Shown one piece after another: positions 61,228-64,000 of a stretch of DNA of 64,000 bases (position 1 is the stretch's first letter; every line of letters starts with the position of its first letter). The notes below the pieces were generated by a model, which saw only the letters and a program-made list of their open reading frames with translations, did not search any database and was not told the origin of the DNA. Position numbers and translations under genes: made by a program. Origin of the DNA: JBHIYN01 sp041984235 (lineage in GTDB: Bacteria; Pseudomonadota; Gammaproteobacteria; Ga0077536); NCBI GenBank assembly GCA_041984235.1, contig JBHIYN010000008.1, positions 186,001-250,000 of the forward strand. Reading direction: 5' to 3'.

Positions 61228-61986
61228 TCAGGCCAGGTCCGACTGTGGCTGCCCGGCCGGCTGGTGCCAGCCGTCGACCACCACCGCGGCATGCGCGAGA
61301 TCCTCGCGGTCGTCGATCTCGCACCAGCTCAGGCCGTCGATGGGGCAGGTCGCGACGATGGACTCACCGGCGAGCGCGTCGATTGCCGACAAGTACCACT
61401 GCTTGAGCCCGGTGCCGTAGCGCATCATGTGTTCGACCTGGCGGCGGAAGCGCGCGGCGCCGTTGGCGTCGAAGTGAATCATGCCGATGGACTCGCCACT
61501 GACACCGGTGCGATCGAGCTGCTTGCCGATGCGGCGCAGGCGTCCGTTCTCGACTACGACCTTCATGTCGTCATCGTCGTAAACCGCCTTGCTGTCCGTC
61601 ACCAGCGTGATTGGGGCTGACCCGCGTGCAGCGAGCAGGCGCTGCAGGATGGCTGCTTCGAACAGGGTGTCGCCGTTGATGATGACGAACGGCGCGTCCA
61701 TCTCGTGCCGTGCGACCCAGCAGGTACCCAGGTTGTCGCTCTGCGCATAGAACGGATTGTAGAGCGCGCGCGTCGGCACCTGGCGGTTGGCGGCAACGAT
61801 GCGGTCGATGTGATCCGCGCCGAAGCCGGTAACCACCACGACTTCGTCGATCGCGCACTGGCTGATCTCGTTGATCTGCCATTCGAGCACGCTGATACGG
61901 CCGACCGGCAGCGCCGCCTTGGGTTGCTCGGCGGTCAGGGGAAGCAGGCGGCGCCCCTGTCCGGCACTCAGTATGATCGCTTTCAT
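61228..61986 (-). CDS. Sugar/alcohol-phosphate nucleotidyltransferase (LicC-type)
   Basis: A 252-residue nucleotidyltransferase. It has the pyrophosphorylase motif AIILSAGQGRRLLPLTAEQP at the start, and later FVIINGDTLFEAAILQRLL (DxD-type metal site) near residue 100. Length and motifs match enzymes that activate phosphocholine, inositol-1-phosphate or a sugar-1-phosphate with CTP or another NTP. Together with the CDP-alcohol phosphotransferase it could provide the activated head group of a phospholipid or phosphosphingolipid. The ATG at 61986 is the natural start. The HIT gene follows downstream. Confidence 0.87.
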   Translation of the reverse strand: MKAIILSAGQGRRLLPLTAEQPKAALPVGRISVLEWQINEISQCAIDEVVVVTGFGADHIDRIVAANRQVPTRALYNPFYAQSDNLGTCWVARHEMDAPFVIINGDTLFEAAILQRLLAARGSAPITLVTDSKAVYDDDDMKVVVENGRLRRIGKQLDRTGVSGESIGMIHFDANGAARFRRQVEHMMRYGTGLKQWYLSAIDALAGESIVATCPIDGLSWCEIDDREDLAHAAVVVDGWHQPAGQPQSDLA

Positions 61987-62111
61987 CCGTTCGTCCGGGC
62001 TGCTCGCCGCCCGTGAAAGGCGCGCGACTCTAGCACGTTTGCCCGCGCGGTTCGACCGCACTGCCGCGTGACAGGGGAGATGCCGGCGGTGGTCGCTTCG
62101 GCGCGGTGCGC

Positions 62112-62882
62112 TCAGTCGTCCGCCGCGGCACCGCGGCGTTCGGCGAGGCGCCGATTCCAGTCGGCCAGATTGCGCAGGGGGTCGCGCACGTAGTGGGTCG
62201 CCTGCATCAGGCGCAGAATGGCGCGATTGAAGCGCGTGCCCAGCGCGTCCATGGGGCGGTCGATGTCAAGGAACAGCACCGCGCGGTACTCCCGCGTGTC
62301 GTTCAGCACCTCGTGCTCGTAGGTGTCATCGAACAGCAGGCACTCGCCTTCGCGCCAGGTGTTGATGGTCTGGTCGACGCGCAGCCAGCATCGCTCGCGC
62401 TCGGCCGGCACGCGCAGTCCGAGATGGCAGCGCACCAGCGCACGGGTCGGGCCGCGGTGCGCCGGGATGTGGTAGCCGGGTGCGAGGATCGAGAACCAGG
62501 CGTTCTGCAGGCCGGGCAGGCCGGCGAGCAGCGCGGCAGTGTGCGGACATTCGCGGCAGTTGGGTTCGACCGCCTGACCGAAGATGTACAGCGCGTAGGT
62601 CTTCCAGTTCGAACCCTTGGAAATGCGGGCCTGGTCGGGCGAGATCTGGTGGAATGCCGGAATGTCTTCGGGGTGCTGCCAGACCTGGTCGAACTCTGCG
62701 CGCACTTGTGGCCAGGCGGCTTCGAGGCGTGGCACCCAGTCGAAGGTGGCGTTATCGAGCACCGGTGTGGTCGGGATGAGCGAGTGACGCGCCTGGAAAT
62801 CGCCGATGGCGCGCAGGAAACGCTTGCCCGCGCGATGCACGATACCGCGCAGTGCACCGCGCAGCGGGCCGCGCTCAGCCAT
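62112..62882 (-). CDS. Aspartyl/asparaginyl beta-hydroxylase-like (LpxO-type) dioxygenase
   Basis: A 256-residue Fe(II)/2-oxoglutarate-dependent hydroxylase. The metal-binding HxD...H is visible in PAHRGPTRALVRCHLGLRVP, with CLLFDDTYEHEVLNDTREYR containing the last histidine near residue 200. LpxO-type enzymes hydroxylate acyl chains of lipid A at the inner membrane, and similar enzymes could hydroxylate a sphingolipid acyl chain. The start ATG at 62882 lies 8 bases inside the preceding gene, so the two are coupled. A membrane segment is not obvious, so this might be a soluble member. The substrate is inferred from context. Confidence 0.8.
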   Translation of the reverse strand: MAERGPLRGALRGIVHRAGKRFLRAIGDFQARHSLIPTTPVLDNATFDWVPRLEAAWPQVRAEFDQVWQHPEDIPAFHQISPDQARISKGSNWKTYALYIFGQAVEPNCRECPHTAALLAGLPGLQNAWFSILAPGYHIPAHRGPTRALVRCHLGLRVPAERERCWLRVDQTINTWREGECLLFDDTYEHEVLNDTREYRAVLFLDIDRPMDALGTRFNRAILRLMQATHYVRDPLRNLADWNRRLAERRGAAADD

Positions 62883-63669
62883 GACCAACGACCTCGCGGG
62901 CGAGGGCGAGGTCGGCGGCCGAGTCGACGTCGACCGCGGCGCGGGCGTGTTCCAGGCAGACGAACCCGATCGCCGCGCCGCTGCGCGCCGACAGCGCCGC
63001 GAACGCCTGCGCCGTGCTCAGCCGGCCAGCGAGGTATCGCAGCAGCACGGCAGGTCCGATGCGCGCGGCCAGTCGCCACGGCCGTTTGCGCTGCGCTTCG
63101 CAGGCGCGCCAGAAGGCGAGCGCCCGGCGTGCCAGCGCGGTGCGCAGCAGGAACAGGTTGCTGCCGCACCAGGTCGCGTCGCTGAAGCGCAGGCGGGTGC
63201 GGCGTGATGCGGGAAAGGCGCGCTGGACGGTGCCGTAGGGCACGAGGCCGACCACGAAGTCCGCCTCGCTCTCGCCGGCCGCAGTGCAGAACGCGTCGAC
63301 GATGGCGGGGGTCAGCAGCGCGTGGTCCCCGGCGGTCAGCAGCAGCGGGACTTCGTCCAGCTTCTCGACACCGGCGAGGGCGCTGGCGGAAGGGCCGTCT
63401 GCGGGAGCCAGCCATTCGAAATCGCCACGGTCGAGCAGTGCGCGCACGCGCGCATCCGTTTGCGGCAGCGGTGCGCCCGGTCCGACCAGGACCCCGCCGG
63501 CGATGGCGTGGCTGGCGCGCAGTGCCGCGACGACGCGCTCCAGGCAGGTCGCTCCCCCGACTTCGGCGAGCACGCCCGCCGCCAGCCCCAGGCTGCGCGC
63601 CAGCGCGTTGCCGCCCGGGCGTTCGCCGGCCAGCACCACCGCGCGCATGGTCGGGCGCGGAGCGCTCAC
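62875..63669 (-). CDS. NTP-transferase (MobA/GT-A-like) fold protein
   Basis: A 264-residue protein of the GT-A-like nucleotidyltransferase fold. The N-terminus MRAVVLAGERPGGNALARSL carries a GxG-type nucleotide loop, and LLLTAGDHALLTPAIVDAFC near residue 110 is a DxD-like acidic site. No partner domain is seen. The GTG at 63669 overlaps the stop of the preceding gene (GTGA), and is preferred; ATG 63648 is an alternative that removes 7 residues. It may activate a head group or sugar for the lipid locus. The reaction is not known. Confidence 0.78.
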   Translation of the reverse strand: MSAPRPTMRAVVLAGERPGGNALARSLGLAAGVLAEVGGATCLERVVAALRASHAIAGGVLVGPGAPLPQTDARVRALLDRGDFEWLAPADGPSASALAGVEKLDEVPLLLTAGDHALLTPAIVDAFCTAAGESEADFVVGLVPYGTVQRAFPASRRTRLRFSDATWCGSNLFLLRTALARRALAFWRACEAQRKRPWRLAARIGPAVLLRYLAGRLSTAQAFAALSARSGAAIGFVCLEHARAAVDVDSAADLALAREVVGHG

Positions 63670-64000
63670 GCCAGTGCTTTCTCGTACACGCGATAGCGTT
63701 TCGACTGGCGACCGCCGAGCGTGTCGATGATGTTCTTCATCGCCGCGTTGCTTTCCAGGATCCAGGACATCTCCACGTCCTCTATGCCCTTGCCGACGCC
63801 GGGTGCGCGCAGTGCCTGCACCACCGACAGAGCGAGTCCCGGACCCAGACGGGTGTGGTGGAAGCGCCGCCGCACGCCCATCAGCGGTATGCGCGCGGTG
63901 CTCGGGTAGCCCAGCTTGAGGCGGGCCAGCAGTCGCAGCCAGCCGGTCGGCCACAGGCGGCCGTCGAGATCGGCGATGATCTCGTTGACGTTCGGCAGCA
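63666..64000 (-). CDS. C-terminal part of a GNAT-type acyltransferase, candidate bacterial ceramide synthase
   Basis: Only the C-terminal 110 residues lie in the window; the frame is open to base 64000. The sequence ends in the pattern VEMSWILESNAAMKNIIDTL, then KRYRVYEKAL, which is the C-terminal core of a GNAT-fold acyltransferase group. In Caulobacter a GNAT-like enzyme encoded beside serine palmitoyltransferase is the bacterial ceramide synthase, and the present locus has the same companions. The call is therefore context plus family inference. The next gene overlaps its stop by 4 bases, so it opens a coupled run of minus-strand genes continuing leftward. Confidence 0.65.
   Translation of the reverse strand, partial: LPNVNEIIADLDGRLWPTGWLRLLARLKLGYPSTARIPLMGVRRRFHHTRLGPGLALSVVQALRAPGVGKGIEDVEMSWILESNAAMKNIIDTLGGRQSKRYRVYEKALA

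Overview
The window looks like chromosomal DNA of a high-GC gammaproteobacterium, probably an uncultured or little-studied lineage. Reasons: glutaminyl-tRNA synthetase (glnS), a lexA-imuA-imuB cassette with CTGT-N8-ACAG SOS boxes, two DUF1631 proteins, three VPLPA-CTERM proteins, LptF/LptG homologues, and dense packing with many ATGA/GTGA stop-start overlaps. I see no rRNA, insertion sequence, prophage, plasmid origin or CRISPR array. One tRNA, tRNA-Arg(CCT), is present.

Left part (1-29740), mostly metabolism and envelope. A cut-off gene, a luciferase-like flavin oxidoreductase and a betaine-lipid unit (btaA, btaB, HAD hydrolase) come first, then argC. A small group follows that may concern oxyanion sensing or uptake: ModE-like regulator with a binding-protein domain, TiaS-like protein, membrane protein, periplasmic binding protein. 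Next are a VPLPA-CTERM protein, a TonB-dependent receptor with a large extra domain, an aldehyde dehydrogenase, two more VPLPA-CTERM proteins (one a metzincin-type protease), two divergent amidases, a cupin, an EmrAB-type efflux pair, RidA, an SDR, a FetB-like permease, a MATE pump and two enoyl-CoA hydratases.

Middle (29744-44565), a signalling island. After the tRNA comes a 1126-residue DUF1631 protein with a PP2C phosphatase domain inside it whose two halves are in reversed (circularly permuted) order. Then come an HDOD protein, a GAF-GAF-PAS class III nucleotide cyclase, glnS (the housekeeping exception), a 1352-residue PilZ-DUF1631-GGDEF-EAL protein with degenerate GGDEF and EAL domains and an 11-copy repeat, and, overlapping it by 4 nt, a Ser/Thr kinase with a C-terminal cyclic-nucleotide-binding domain. 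Kinase, phosphatase, cyclase and cNMP-binding module could form one circuit linking cAMP, protein phosphorylation and (formerly) c-di-GMP. That circuit is inference.

Right part. dgkA and an NAD-type isocitrate dehydrogenase are followed by lexA-imuA-imuB under two adjacent SOS boxes. From 49545 to the right edge is a lipid locus: acyl-AMP/acyl-ACP ligase, NAD-dependent reductase, acyl carrier protein and a serine-palmitoyltransferase-type enzyme in one operon. Facing or following these are a flippase, two nucleotidyltransferases, a CDP-alcohol phosphotransferase, a metallophosphoesterase, LptG/LptF, an LptA-like protein, a HIT protein, an LpxO-like hydroxylase and, cut by the edge, a GNAT-type acyltransferase that could be a bacterial ceramide synthase. 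The best reading is a sphingolipid (ceramide) synthesis, head-group and possibly export locus. With btaAB, it suggests an organism with much phosphorus-free or non-glycerophospholipid membrane lipid.
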